From: Mycobacterium paraffinicum
Lineage (GTDB): Bacteria > Actinomycetota > Actinomycetes > Mycobacteriales > Mycobacteriaceae
Length of the DNA stretch: 38,770 bases
Direction: 5' to 3'
Assembly: GCF_001907675.1 (NCBI RefSeq)
Contig: NZ_MPNT01000046.1
Coordinates: 1-38,770, forward strand
Shown: piece after piece, positions 1-7,189 of the stretch
How positions within the stretch are numbered: position 1 is the stretch's first letter
Layout of the letters: every line of letters starts with the position of its first letter
Program-made: the position numbers and the translations under genes
Notes under the pieces: generated by a model
The model's database searches: none
What the model saw: the letters and a program-made list of their open reading frames with translations, nothing else
What the model was told of the DNA's origin: nothing

Positions 1-1523
1 TGCCGGAAGTGGGCAAGAAGCTCGGTGACGCCGCGCAGAAGGTGCTCCGCCGGCGCGACTGTGCGCGGGACCAGCGGGCTGGCCGGCGCCGGCCGGGGGG
101 CGACGCTGGGCGCCGGCGGGGCCTGGCGGTGTTCGATGCCGGTCAGCGTGTAGGCCACGCCGCCGATCGCGGTCATGGCCACCAGGGCCGACATGCCGAT
201 GATCAACTGCGACAGCCGAAGGCGGCGCCACGGCCGCTCCGCGGGCGGGTCGATCACGTTCAGCCGCATCGACCAGCCGGACGGCCCGTCCTCGTCGTAG
301 GTTTCGCCGCCGAACCGCACCCGCAGGTCGCCGGGGTACTCGGTCTGCGACCAGGCCAACTCGCGATCCGTCAACGCCTCGTCGTCGATCACCAGCACGT
401 CGCCGGCCCCGAGGTCGACGACGTCGCCGGTGGCGTTGGCGGACGCCAGCAGGCTCATCGACGTCCGGGTGCGCAGGCTCAGCTCTTCGCCGCGGGCCGC
501 CAGCTGCAGCGCGCCGCAGGCCGCCGCGAGGGCGGGCTGCGACGGCGTCAGGACCGGCGTGCGTCCGTGGATCGAAAGCCGTTCGGCGACAAGCGGGATC
601 TGCGCACCGCCACCGACGGCCACCACCGCCGCGAGGTCACCCCAGTTCTTGCGGTAGCGCACCAGCATGTCGTCCAGGGCGTAGATGAAGCCGGTCAGCC
701 GATCCGCCATCAGGTCTTCGAGATCGTCGCGCTTGAGCGTGAAGCTGCAGCTGCGTTCGCCGAGCACCGCGGCGATCTCGGTCACCACGTCGGTGGACAG
801 CCGCTCCTTGGCCAGCCGGCACTGTTCGCGCAATAAGCCGAGTTGCCCGACGGCAGCGGTGCTGGCCGGGTCGATGCCGCTGCCGCGGCCCAGCTCCTCG
901 AAGACCCGCAGCAGCAGCTCCTGGTCGATCTCGTCGCCCGAGAGGGCCGCATAACGCATTGTGGCGCTGACCAATTCGAAATCGCCGGCGACGTTCACCA
1001 ACGTGGCCGACGTGCCACCGCCGCCGAAATCGAGCAGCCCCACCACGCCGTCGTCGGGCAGGCCGAGCTCGGCCTTCACCGCGGTCAGCGACGCGATGGC
1101 GTCCGAAACCAGCCGGGGTGCCATGCCGCTGCGGACGAAGCCCAGATGCGTCCGCAACCCGTCGCGCAAAGCCTGCACCGTAACGGGTTTCCAGTAGGCG
1201 GGCACGGCGATGGAGATCTCCGCGCACGACGCGTCCGCGCCGACCGCGCGCACCATCGCGTCCAGGGCCTCCACCGTGAGCAGTTCCGGGTCGTGCGCGG
1301 ACCCGTCGGCCGACACCAGCGCCACCGAGTCGCCGATGCGCTGAACGAACCCCTTCATCATCACGCCGGGCTCAAGCGGGTACGAATTATCTTCGGGTAC
1401 ACCGACTTTCGGCGCGCAGTGCGGATAGAGGGTCAGCACCGAGCGCCGGGTAACCGGTGGGCTTTCATTACGCGCAGCGACCAGGTTGGTGGTCCCGATC
1501 GACAACCCAAGTGGGTCGTACAT
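1..1523 (-). CDS. Hsp70-like ATPase-fold membrane protein (Rv0312-like), 3' end outside window
   Basis: The first 507 codons are visible, starting at the ATG at 1523 (MYDPLGLSIGTTN). The frame is open to the window edge, so the C-terminus is missing. The N-terminal ~360 residues look like an Hsp70/actin-type nucleotide-binding domain: a phosphate-1-like loop (LSIGTTN), a phosphate-2-like loop (LLDFGGGGTS) and an adenosine-type motif (VAVGGGAQIP). After a ~90-residue region comes one membrane helix (LIIGMSALVAMTAIGGVAY), then a Pro/Ala-rich tail. No substrate-binding domain of a true DnaK is visible before the membrane helix. Mtb Rv0312 has this layout and about 620 residues, with a Pro/Thr-rich end. 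It follows the Rv0311-like gene on the same strand with a ~157-bp gap. The function is unknown; an ATP-dependent role at the membrane is an inference. Confidence 0.88.
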   Translation of the reverse strand, partial: MYDPLGLSIGTTNLVAARNESPPVTRRSVLTLYPHCAPKVGVPEDNSYPLEPGVMMKGFVQRIGDSVALVSADGSAHDPELLTVEALDAMVRAVGADASCAEISIAVPAYWKPVTVQALRDGLRTHLGFVRSGMAPRLVSDAIASLTAVKAELGLPDDGVVGLLDFGGGGTSATLVNVAGDFELVSATMRYAALSGDEIDQELLLRVFEELGRGSGIDPASTAAVGQLGLLREQCRLAKERLSTDVVTEIAAVLGERSCSFTLKRDDLEDLMADRLTGFIYALDDMLVRYRKNWGDLAAVVAVGGGAQIPLVAERLSIHGRTPVLTPSQPALAAACGALQLAARGEELSLRTRTSMSLLASANATGDVVDLGAGDVLVIDDEALTDRELAWSQTEYPGDLRVRFGGETYDEDGPSGWSMRLNVIDPPAERPWRRLRLSQLIIGMSALVAMTAIGGVAYTLTGIEHRQAPPAPSVAPRPAPASPLVPRTVAPAEHLLRGVTELLAHFR

Positions 1524-1539
1524 AGAGCGAAAACCTTCG

Positions 1540-1568
1540 TCTATAGGGGTCGGTGGCCAGGGTTAACC
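1540..1568 (-). promoter_or_regulatory. possible promoter of the Hsp70-like gene
   Basis: On the minus strand a good -10 (TATAGA, + positions 1540-1545) lies 17 bp upstream of the ATG at 1523. A poor -35 (GGTTAA) is 17 bp further upstream. The rest of the 1524-1680 gap shows no gene. Confidence 0.3.
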
Positions 1569-1680
1569 ATAGCCGCGGACACGCCCAAAGCCGATGGCTT
1601 GCAACGTCATCGGTACCCGGTCGATGCCGCCTCGTCACCGAAGCGGTACCGTCGGCCCCTTGACAAATCGACGCTCGTGC

Positions 1681-2904
1681 TTACACCACGGTCAGCGGCA
1701 GTGAGCGCCTCGGCTGGAACTGGAATGTCGCTCCGCCGCTGACCTTTGTTACCGACACCTCGGGCAGTTCGGCCGCCGCGGTGTCGGTTTCGACCAGTTC
1801 CGCGGTCCAGTCGGTGCTGGTGCCGCTGACCCGGACCTCGATGTGCGGGTCGACGGCGGTGGCGATCGCCTGCAGCGGTTGCACGGATTCCGGGGAGCAC
1901 AACGCGATCCAGGCCGCGTCGTCGTGGGCCGGTGAGCGGTGCACGACGAGCCGGTCGGCCGTTTCGGCGCGGACATAGCCCGCGGGGTTCAGCAACGGGT
2001 GCAATTCGAGGACCCCGAGCACCCCTGCGACCCCGCCGGGGAGTCCCAGCGCGCGGTGGATGCGCTCGGCGGCGACGCCCGCGATGCCGGTGAGCCCCTG
2101 GGTGCACACCGACACGGCCTGGGCGTCATCGGCGGCGCGGGCGCGCACCGCGATGGCGAAGGACAGGTAGAGCAGATGCATCTGCAGGCAGACCTCGTCG
2201 GCCATCCGGACCAGCGCCGAGTGCGAGAAGCCGGCGAAGTCGAAGTCGGACAGCAGCGGGCCGGAGTAGTCCGCCTTGCCCTCGTCGTCGCGGTCGATAG
2301 GATCCAATTCCCATGTGGCGGCCCGGGTCTGGCGAACGATGTCCAACGCGGGAATGCTCTGGGCCTCGGGATAGGACTCGTCGATGATGACGGTCCATGC
2401 GCAGTGCGGATGGCGATCGGCCGGCGTACGCGGCGGCCGGTGGATGGGGCGCACCTGGGCGCGCGGGTTGGTCGCCACCGCGGTGGCGTCGAACGTCGGG
2501 TCCTCGATGGTGTGGCACATCCCGAAGACGTAGCGCTCCCCCATCGGCTCCACGTCGAGCAGCGCGCCGCAGTGGTCGAGGTGGAATTCGCCGTGCCAGC
2601 GGTCGTGGACGGTGTAGCGGAAGTCCATGAATTGCGGCGGGGCGCCGATGTCGAGCTGCAGCCCCTTGAAGATGGTCGGCACGTCGTCGCCGGTGAAGTT
2701 GAGCGCCCGCTGCATGCGCCGGGTGTAGATGGGGCTGGCGGCCGCCCACTCCTCGATCGCGATCTGCACCATCTCGTCGCGGCCGAACGCGCTGATGCAC
2801 CAGGCCATCCCCGAGCGGTCGATCAGCTGCCCGATCAAGAGAAGTTCGGGAACCAGGACGGCCAGCTGCTCGCGCGTCAGCCGCGCGTACCGTGATGGGC
2901 TCAC
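1681..2904 (-). CDS. conserved hypothetical protein, Rv0311-like (407 aa)
   Basis: The start is GTG at 2904 (MSPSRYARLTREQLAVLV), giving 407 residues against 409 remembered for Mtb Rv0311. I see no signal peptide, no membrane helix and no motif I can tie to an enzyme class. The N-terminal half is rich in Trp, His and Asp, and the C-terminal third (Ala/Val/Thr-rich) ends in PRRSLPLTVV. It lies upstream of the Hsp70-like gene on the same strand, as in Mtb, so the two may act together. Its start is only 38 bp from the divergent TetR gene at 2943. A promoter with -35 TTGACT and a 17-bp spacer overlaps the putative TetR operator, so repression by that TetR is likely. With the -10 at 2912-2917 the transcript would be nearly leaderless. 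Confidence 0.85.
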   Translation of the reverse strand: MSPSRYARLTREQLAVLVPELLLIGQLIDRSGMAWCISAFGRDEMVQIAIEEWAAASPIYTRRMQRALNFTGDDVPTIFKGLQLDIGAPPQFMDFRYTVHDRWHGEFHLDHCGALLDVEPMGERYVFGMCHTIEDPTFDATAVATNPRAQVRPIHRPPRTPADRHPHCAWTVIIDESYPEAQSIPALDIVRQTRAATWELDPIDRDDEGKADYSGPLLSDFDFAGFSHSALVRMADEVCLQMHLLYLSFAIAVRARAADDAQAVSVCTQGLTGIAGVAAERIHRALGLPGGVAGVLGVLELHPLLNPAGYVRAETADRLVVHRSPAHDDAAWIALCSPESVQPLQAIATAVDPHIEVRVSGTSTDWTAELVETDTAAAELPEVSVTKVSGGATFQFQPRRSLPLTVV

Positions 2905-2911
2905 GGCCCAA

Positions 2912-2940
2912 AAATAGACTCGACTATGTTATAAAGTCAA
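2912..2940 (-). promoter_or_regulatory. candidate promoter of the Rv0311-like gene
   Basis: Minus-strand -35 TTGACT (+ 2935-2940), 17-bp spacer, -10 CTATTT (+ 2912-2917), ending 8 bases before the GTG at 2904. The spacer and -35 overlap the imperfect palindrome at 2922-2938. Confidence 0.45.
2922..2938. promoter_or_regulatory. candidate TetR operator
   Basis: GACTATGTTATAAAGTC is an imperfect 17-bp palindrome with GACT/AGTC arms. It sits in the 38-bp gap between the divergent starts at 2904 and 2943, in the usual place for autoregulation and repression of the neighbour by a TetR protein. The AT-rich patch stands out from the GC-rich surroundings. Confidence 0.5.
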
Positions 2941-2942
2941 CA

Positions 2943-3587
2943 ATGTCCATCGCCGCAGGTCAGGCAGCCGGGGGCTCGGTCGGCCCCACCCGGCGCACCA
3001 GCGCGCCGCGCAAGCGCGGCGACGACACCCGCGCGCGCATCATCGACGAGACGGTCCGCTGCATCGTCGAGGAGGGCTTCCCGGCCGCCACGGCCAAGCA
3101 CGTGGCCGAACGCGCGGGCGTGACGTGGGGGGTCATCCAATACCACTTCGGCGATCGCAACGGCCTGCTGATGGCCGTCGTGGACGACGGGGTGGACCGG
3201 CTGATCGAAAGCCTGTCGTCGGCCGATGTCAGCGAGTTGCCGCTGCGCGAGCGCATCGAAGTGGTCGTCGACACGGCGTGGAGCTGTTACAGCAGCCCGA
3301 CGTCGATGGCGGCGTTCGAGATCCTGCGGGCGACGCGTGGCGGGCCCGGCGAGTCCCCGCGGCGGCACCTGCTGGAGATGAACGACGCGATCGGTCAGCT
3401 GGGCCGGCTGATCACCACCGATCCGGCGAATGCCGGTGTGGCCGAGGTGATCTGGGCGACGCTGCGGGGGGTGGTGCTGGCGCAGATGGTCACCGGGTCG
3501 GCGATCGACTGGAGCCTGGAACGGCGGGCTCTGATCGACATGGTGACCCGTCACCTCTCCGACGGGCACGGCCACCGCGACACTTAA
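2943..3587 (+). CDS. TetR/AcrR-family transcriptional regulator
   Basis: 214 residues from ATG 2943 (MSIAAGQAAGG); an in-frame upstream ATG at 2892 would overlap the divergent gene and is less likely. After a basic N-terminal tail comes a typical TetR helix-turn-helix (about residues 30-75: FPAATAKHVAERAGVTWG, then VIQYHFGDRNGLL). The C-terminal half is helical and suits a ligand-binding and dimer domain. The ligand cannot be told from sequence. I do not recall a TetR gene at this position in Mtb, between Rv0310c and Rv0311, so it may be a lineage-specific insertion. It probably represses itself and the divergent Rv0311-like/Hsp70-like pair through the palindrome at 2922-2938. Its stop codon lies inside a long inverted repeat. 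Confidence 0.93.
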   Translation: MSIAAGQAAGGSVGPTRRTSAPRKRGDDTRARIIDETVRCIVEEGFPAATAKHVAERAGVTWGVIQYHFGDRNGLLMAVVDDGVDRLIESLSSADVSELPLRERIEVVVDTAWSCYSSPTSMAAFEILRATRGGPGESPRRHLLEMNDAIGQLGRLITTDPANAGVAEVIWATLRGVVLAQMVTGSAIDWSLERRALIDMVTRHLSDGHGHRDT

Positions 3588-3630
3588 ACCACGCACAAGA
3601 CACGCCGCACGACGTGACCGTGGTTTAAGT
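3582..3630. repeat. 12-bp perfect inverted repeat with 25-base loop at the TetR gene end
   Basis: ACTTAAACCACG (3582-3593) is the exact reverse complement of CGTGGTTTAAGT (3619-3630). The left arm contains the TetR stop codon. No T-run follows, so it is not a classical intrinsic terminator. It may be a terminator or mRNA-stabilising hairpin, or two half-sites for a DNA-binding protein ahead of the gene at 3693. Confidence 0.7.
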
Positions 3631-3692
3631 CTCGGCGACGGCTCTTCGATGCGAGCGCGGGCCGATTACCACCCGTGTGCTGCAATGACCTG

Positions 3693-4172
3693 ATGACCCC
3701 TCATGATCTCGCCGACATCGAAGCGATCAAGCAGGTGAAGTACCGGTACCTGCGGGCGCTGGACACCAAGCACTGGGACGACTTCGCCGACACGCTCGCC
3801 GAGAACATCAAGGCCGACTACGGGCCGTCGATCGGCAACGAGTTGCACTTCACCAACCGCGACGACCTGGTCGAGTACATGCGTACCTCGCTGCCCGCCA
3901 ACGTCATCACCGAGCACCGGGTGACCCATCCGGACATCGTCGTCGACGGCGACACGGCAACGGGCAGTTGGTATCTGCAGGACCGGGTGATCGTGGCCGA
4001 CCTGAACTTCATGCTGATCGGTGCGGCCTTCTACCGCGACACCTACCGGCGCACCGACGCGGGCTGGAAGATCAGCGGCACCGGCTACGACCGAACCTAC
4101 GACGCCACAATGTCGTTGGAGGGCATGAACTTCACGCTCAAGCCCGGTCGCGCGGTGGCCACCGACGCCTGA
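3693..4172 (+). CDS. SnoaL-like / NTF2-fold protein, Rv0310c-like
   Basis: 159 residues from ATG 3693 (MTPHDLADIEAIKQVKYRYL); a GTG at 3675 would add six residues, and neither start has a strong ribosome site. The N-terminus (IEAIKQVKYRYLRALDTKHWDDFADTLAENI) is the hallmark opening of small SnoaL-like, scytalone dehydratase-like NTF2-fold proteins. Later strands (GSWYLQDRVIVADLNFMLIGAAFYRDTYRRTDAGWKI) match the curved sheet of the family. Family members are lyases, isomerases or non-catalytic ligand binders; the substrate is unknown. Mtb Rv0310c (163 aa) is the counterpart. It is convergent with the L,D-transpeptidase-like gene, with 6 bases between the two stops. Confidence 0.85.
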   Translation: MTPHDLADIEAIKQVKYRYLRALDTKHWDDFADTLAENIKADYGPSIGNELHFTNRDDLVEYMRTSLPANVITEHRVTHPDIVVDGDTATGSWYLQDRVIVADLNFMLIGAAFYRDTYRRTDAGWKISGTGYDRTYDATMSLEGMNFTLKPGRAVATDA

Positions 4173-4178
4173 CGCGCG

Positions 4179-4835
4179 CTACTTGGTGATGGCGATGACG
4201 GCGCCGGGCCGCAGCCATTTCATGATCGACACCAGCTGAGCGTCGTCGACCGCCACGCAGCCCTCGGTGGGCTTGCCGTCGGTGGTGTGGAAGAAGAACG
4301 CCGCGCCGCCGCCGGGCGTCTTGTTCTTGTTGACGCCCATCACGACCGCGTGCTTGTACTGCGGGATCTGCAGGTTCTCGCTTTCGGCGGTGTTGAACGG
4401 GCACTGCGCCTTCTGGCATACCTGCATGGAGTTGAAGGTGGGGCTGTGGTCGTCACCGCTCCACCAGTGGTTGGGCCCCACCTGCGTGTAGGGCAGCCCG
4501 GTACCCGGATTAGGCGCGGTGCCGAACGCGGAGTCCAGGGTGTAGACGCCCATCGGGGTGGCCGGCACCCCGCTCTTGGCCTGCGGCGCCATGCCCGCCG
4601 AACCGACATGGGTCGGAATCGCGGTCCGCAGCGCCTGCCAGCCGGCGGTGGTGCGCTGGTAGATGTCCATCGTCGCGTTGGATCCGCCGGTGCTCATCAC
4701 CGAAACCACCTGCGTGGCGTCGCCGACGGCGTTGGCGAACCAGGGGGCGCCGGCCGCGCCGCTGATCGGCGCCTGGGCCAGGGCCACGAAAAACGCGCAC
4801 GCCGAAGCGAACAGCGAAGCGAGCAATCGGCGCAT
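4179..4835 (-). CDS. exported YkuD (L,D-transpeptidase-fold) protein, Rv0309-like
   Basis: 218 residues from ATG 4835, the length I recall for Mtb Rv0309. A signal peptide spans residues 1-30 (MRRLLASLFA...AQAPISGAAGA). The C-terminal half has a YkuD-type catalytic motif: His183 in FFHTTDGKPT and Cys193 in EGCVAVDD, the conserved H...GC signature of L,D-transpeptidases. Cys140 and Cys145 could form a disulfide outside the cell. The lack of the Ig-like domains of the main mycobacterial Ldt enzymes suggests a minor or specialised peptidoglycan role. I infer action in the cell wall. An in-frame start at 4871 was rejected because the shorter form begins directly with the signal peptide. Confidence 0.88.
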   Translation of the reverse strand: MRRLLASLFASACAFFVALAQAPISGAAGAPWFANAVGDATQVVSVMSTGGSNATMDIYQRTTAGWQALRTAIPTHVGSAGMAPQAKSGVPATPMGVYTLDSAFGTAPNPGTGLPYTQVGPNHWWSGDDHSPTFNSMQVCQKAQCPFNTAESENLQIPQYKHAVVMGVNKNKTPGGGAAFFFHTTDGKPTEGCVAVDDAQLVSIMKWLRPGAVIAITK

Positions 4836-4894
4836 GACCTCAATCGTCAAACCCGCGCGACGCAAGGTCAAGTAAAGCTTCAGACCCGGTTAGG

Positions 4895-5572
4895 TCACCG
4901 CGCCGTGACCAAATCCCCCGCGTCGCACCGTTTTCCGGGGAGCACGCCGCGCGGGGGCCGAATCACCGTGTAGCACAACAGGAAATACAGGTAGCCCAAC
5001 GACCAGCCGGCCAGCACGTCGGACGGGTAATGCACGTTCAGCGCGACCCGGGAGATGCCCACCGCCAGCACGCCGAGCGCGACCACCGCGATCGCGACGC
5101 CGCGCATCACCCGGTTCATCGCCGGCAACATCAACGACAGCGCCGCGAGCAGCGCGGCCGTCACCTCCAGCGCGTGACCGGACGGAAACGACGTCTCGCC
5201 CGCGGCCACCAGCATGGTCGACGGCCGCGGCCGGTCCACCAGCGACTTTGCCGCCACCGTGACGAGCCCGCTGAGCGGCGCGCAGGCCAAGAGCAGCAGC
5301 GCCGCCCTCACCTTTCGCGCCAGCAGGGCGGCCACCGCCGCGACCGTGCCCAGCACGCGCAACGGGATCGGGCCCAGCGCAAAGGAGACGTCCGACCAGA
5401 ACCGCACCCAGGACGGATGACTGACCGCACTGTCGCGCGCGGCGTTCAGCAGCGGCCAGTCCAGGCGCTGCTCCCAGTGCCAGCCCCGCGAGTACCCCAC
5501 CCACATCAGCGCGTAGACGGCCGCCGCGGCCAGGGCGACGCACAGGGCCGGCATGGTCCGCGCTCGGGTCAT
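4895..5572 (-). CDS. PAP2-superfamily integral membrane phosphatase, Rv0308-like
   Basis: 225 residues from ATG 5572 (MTRARTMPALCVALAAAAV). All three PAP2 motifs are present: K109 with RPRP at 114-117, PSGH at 130-133, and S174-R with H181 and D185 (SRVALNVHYPSD). Several hydrophobic helices surround them. Proteins of this family remove phosphate from lipid pyrophosphates or phosphatidate-type substrates on the outer face of the membrane; undecaprenyl pyrophosphate is one option, but the substrate is not shown here. It is next to the exported transpeptidase-like gene on the same strand. It is divergent from the Rv0307c-like gene at 5654, with 81 bp between the starts. Confidence 0.9.
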   Translation of the reverse strand: MTRARTMPALCVALAAAAVYALMWVGYSRGWHWEQRLDWPLLNAARDSAVSHPSWVRFWSDVSFALGPIPLRVLGTVAAVAALLARKVRAALLLLACAPLSGLVTVAAKSLVDRPRPSTMLVAAGETSFPSGHALEVTAALLAALSLMLPAMNRVMRGVAIAVVALGVLAVGISRVALNVHYPSDVLAGWSLGYLYFLLCYTVIRPPRGVLPGKRCDAGDLVTAR

Positions 5573-5653
5573 GCCCCACGGATACCAGCCCCGCCGCGGA
5601 CAGCGTCCGGCGGCCCGACCACGCCGTCGCCCGGCCCGCGCCATACTGGCGTC

Positions 5654-6136
5654 ATGGCCGTATTTGTCCGCAGGTTGCTCGGCATCGGCAAGCTGCCCGA
5701 CGACGTGTACGCGCAGCTCGAGTCGGAGGGCCTCACCTACCTCGCCGACTATGTCGCGGTCACCCGGCGATTCAAGGGCGCGATCCCCGGCGTGCGGTTG
5801 CCGCACAGCGTCGCCAGCTACACGGGTTCGCTGGCGTTCACCTCCGAGCGGGTGCTGGCCACGCTGTCGATGCTGCCCCGGCTGGCCGGTCCGACCGTCG
5901 ACGTTCGTTGGGACGCCCCGCAGACCGGTGCGGCGCGCGTCGAGATCTCATCGACCGGCCTGCAGGTCGACGTCGACGTCGCGCAGGTCGACCCGAAGTT
6001 CAGCGGCGAGTTGTCGCTGCACTACAAGGCGGCCATCCCCGACGATGTGCTCAGCGGCCTGCCGCGGCGATCGCTGGCGTTCGACATGCCGCCCGAGTAC
6101 GTGTTCCGCGCGGTCGGCGTTACCTACAGTCCGTGA
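5654..6136 (+). CDS. conserved hypothetical protein, Rv0307c-like
   Basis: 160 residues from ATG 5654 (MAVFVRRLLGIGKLPDDVYAQ), the length I recall for Mtb Rv0307c. There is no signal peptide or membrane helix. The middle is strand-rich (SSTGLQVDVDVAQVDPKF), suggesting a small alpha+beta fold. No function can be assigned. Its 3' end overlaps the convergent small membrane protein gene by 17 bp. Confidence 0.85.
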   Translation: MAVFVRRLLGIGKLPDDVYAQLESEGLTYLADYVAVTRRFKGAIPGVRLPHSVASYTGSLAFTSERVLATLSMLPRLAGPTVDVRWDAPQTGAARVEISSTGLQVDVDVAQVDPKFSGELSLHYKAAIPDDVLSGLPRRSLAFDMPPEYVFRAVGVTYSP

Positions 6137-6404
6137 TCGTCATCCGCGGCCAGGGCGGCTGGCGCAGCACCGCCAGGCTGCCGATCACCGCCGCCAGCAG
6201 GCCGGTGATCACCCCGATCAGCGCGATGCGGTTGCCGTCGACGGCAGGCGTCCAGGAGGCCTCGCCGTTGCGGACGACGAAGACGCCCAGCGGTTTGACC
6301 ACCGGAATCACGGTGGTGCCGTCCGGTGTCTGATAGGGCTCGCCGTACACGCGGCCCACGGCCCCGTCGGTGGGCGGCAGGTCGAGCAGGTCGAAGGGCT
6401 TCAC
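6120..6404 (-). CDS. small membrane protein with a GerW/YtfJ-like segment
   Basis: 94 residues from GTG 6404, with a strong upstream ribosome site (AGGAAAGGAG). The stretch GEPYQTPDGTTVIPVV-KPLGVFVV resembles the core of GerW/YtfJ sporulation-type proteins (YGEP...G.TVIPV), followed by one membrane helix (ALIGVITGLLAAVIGSLAVL) and a short tail. GerW-like proteins occur in actinobacteria that do not sporulate, and their role is unclear. The resemblance rests on one motif, so the family call is tentative. It is divergent from bluB, with 73 bp between the starts. Confidence 0.7.
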   Translation of the reverse strand: MKPFDLLDLPPTDGAVGRVYGEPYQTPDGTTVIPVVKPLGVFVVRNGEASWTPAVDGNRIALIGVITGLLAAVIGSLAVLRQPPWPRMTITDCR

Positions 6405-6477
6405 GGAACACTCCTTTCCTGGGTGTTCACCCGGTCCGCGTCGCGGACACGGTTCACGCTAACCCGGATTTCCTACG

Positions 6478-7152
6478 ATGACTTCCGTGAGCGAGCAGGC
6501 CTTCAGCCCGGGGGAGCGCCGGGCCGTCTACCGGGTGATCTCGGAGCGGCGCGACATGCGCCGCTTCTCACCCGGGGTGGTGGACGAGGCCGTGCTGGCG
6601 CGCCTGCTGCAGGCGGCGCACGCGGCGCCCAGCGTCGGTCTGATGCAGCCCTGGCGTTTCGTGCGGATCACCGACGACTCGCTGCGCCGGCGCATTCACG
6701 CCCTCGTCGACGAGGAGCGCCCGCTCACCGCCGCGGCCCTGGGCGAGCGCGGCGAGGAGTTTCTCGCGCTGAAAGTCGAAGGCATCCTCGAGTGCGCCGA
6801 GCTGCTGGTGGTGGCGCTGTGTGACGACCGGGAGAAGCACGTGTTCGGCCGCCGGACGCTGCCGCAGATGGACCTCGCGTCGGTGTCGTGCGCGATCCAG
6901 AATCTATGGCTGGCCGCGCGCTCCGAAGGCCTTGGCATGGGTTGGGTTTCGCTGTTCGATCCGCAGCGGTTGGCGTCCGTGCTCGAGATGCCCCCGGGGG
7001 CGGAGCCGGTGGCCATCCTGTGCCTGGGTCCGGTGCCCGAATTTCCCGAGCGGCCGGCGTTGGAACTGGACGGCTGGACCGTCGCCCGGCCGCTGTCGGA
7101 GTTCGTCTGCGAGAACCGCTGGAGTCGGCGCCCTCAGCCCTCGCCCGACTAG
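6478..7152 (+). CDS. bluB: BluB-like 5,6-dimethylbenzimidazole synthase
   Basis: 224 residues from ATG 6478 (a GTG at 6487 is also possible). The nitroreductase-like fold shows FMN-contacting stretches typical of BluB: SERRDMRRFSPG near residue 22, APSVGLMQPWRF near 50 and GLGMGWVSLFDP near 155. BluB uses oxygen and reduced FMN to break down the flavin into 5,6-dimethylbenzimidazole, the lower ligand of vitamin B12. The Mtb counterpart is Rv0306. No cobalamin riboswitch is recognisable in the 73 bp upstream. The sulfatase gene follows after 37 bp; Mtb has several more genes between the two. Confidence 0.85.
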   Translation: MTSVSEQAFSPGERRAVYRVISERRDMRRFSPGVVDEAVLARLLQAAHAAPSVGLMQPWRFVRITDDSLRRRIHALVDEERPLTAAALGERGEEFLALKVEGILECAELLVVALCDDREKHVFGRRTLPQMDLASVSCAIQNLWLAARSEGLGMGWVSLFDPQRLASVLEMPPGAEPVAILCLGPVPEFPERPALELDGWTVARPLSEFVCENRWSRRPQPSPD

Positions 7153-7189
7153 CTGCGGTATCGTCGCCGGTCGCGGGCAAGTTGGAGAG

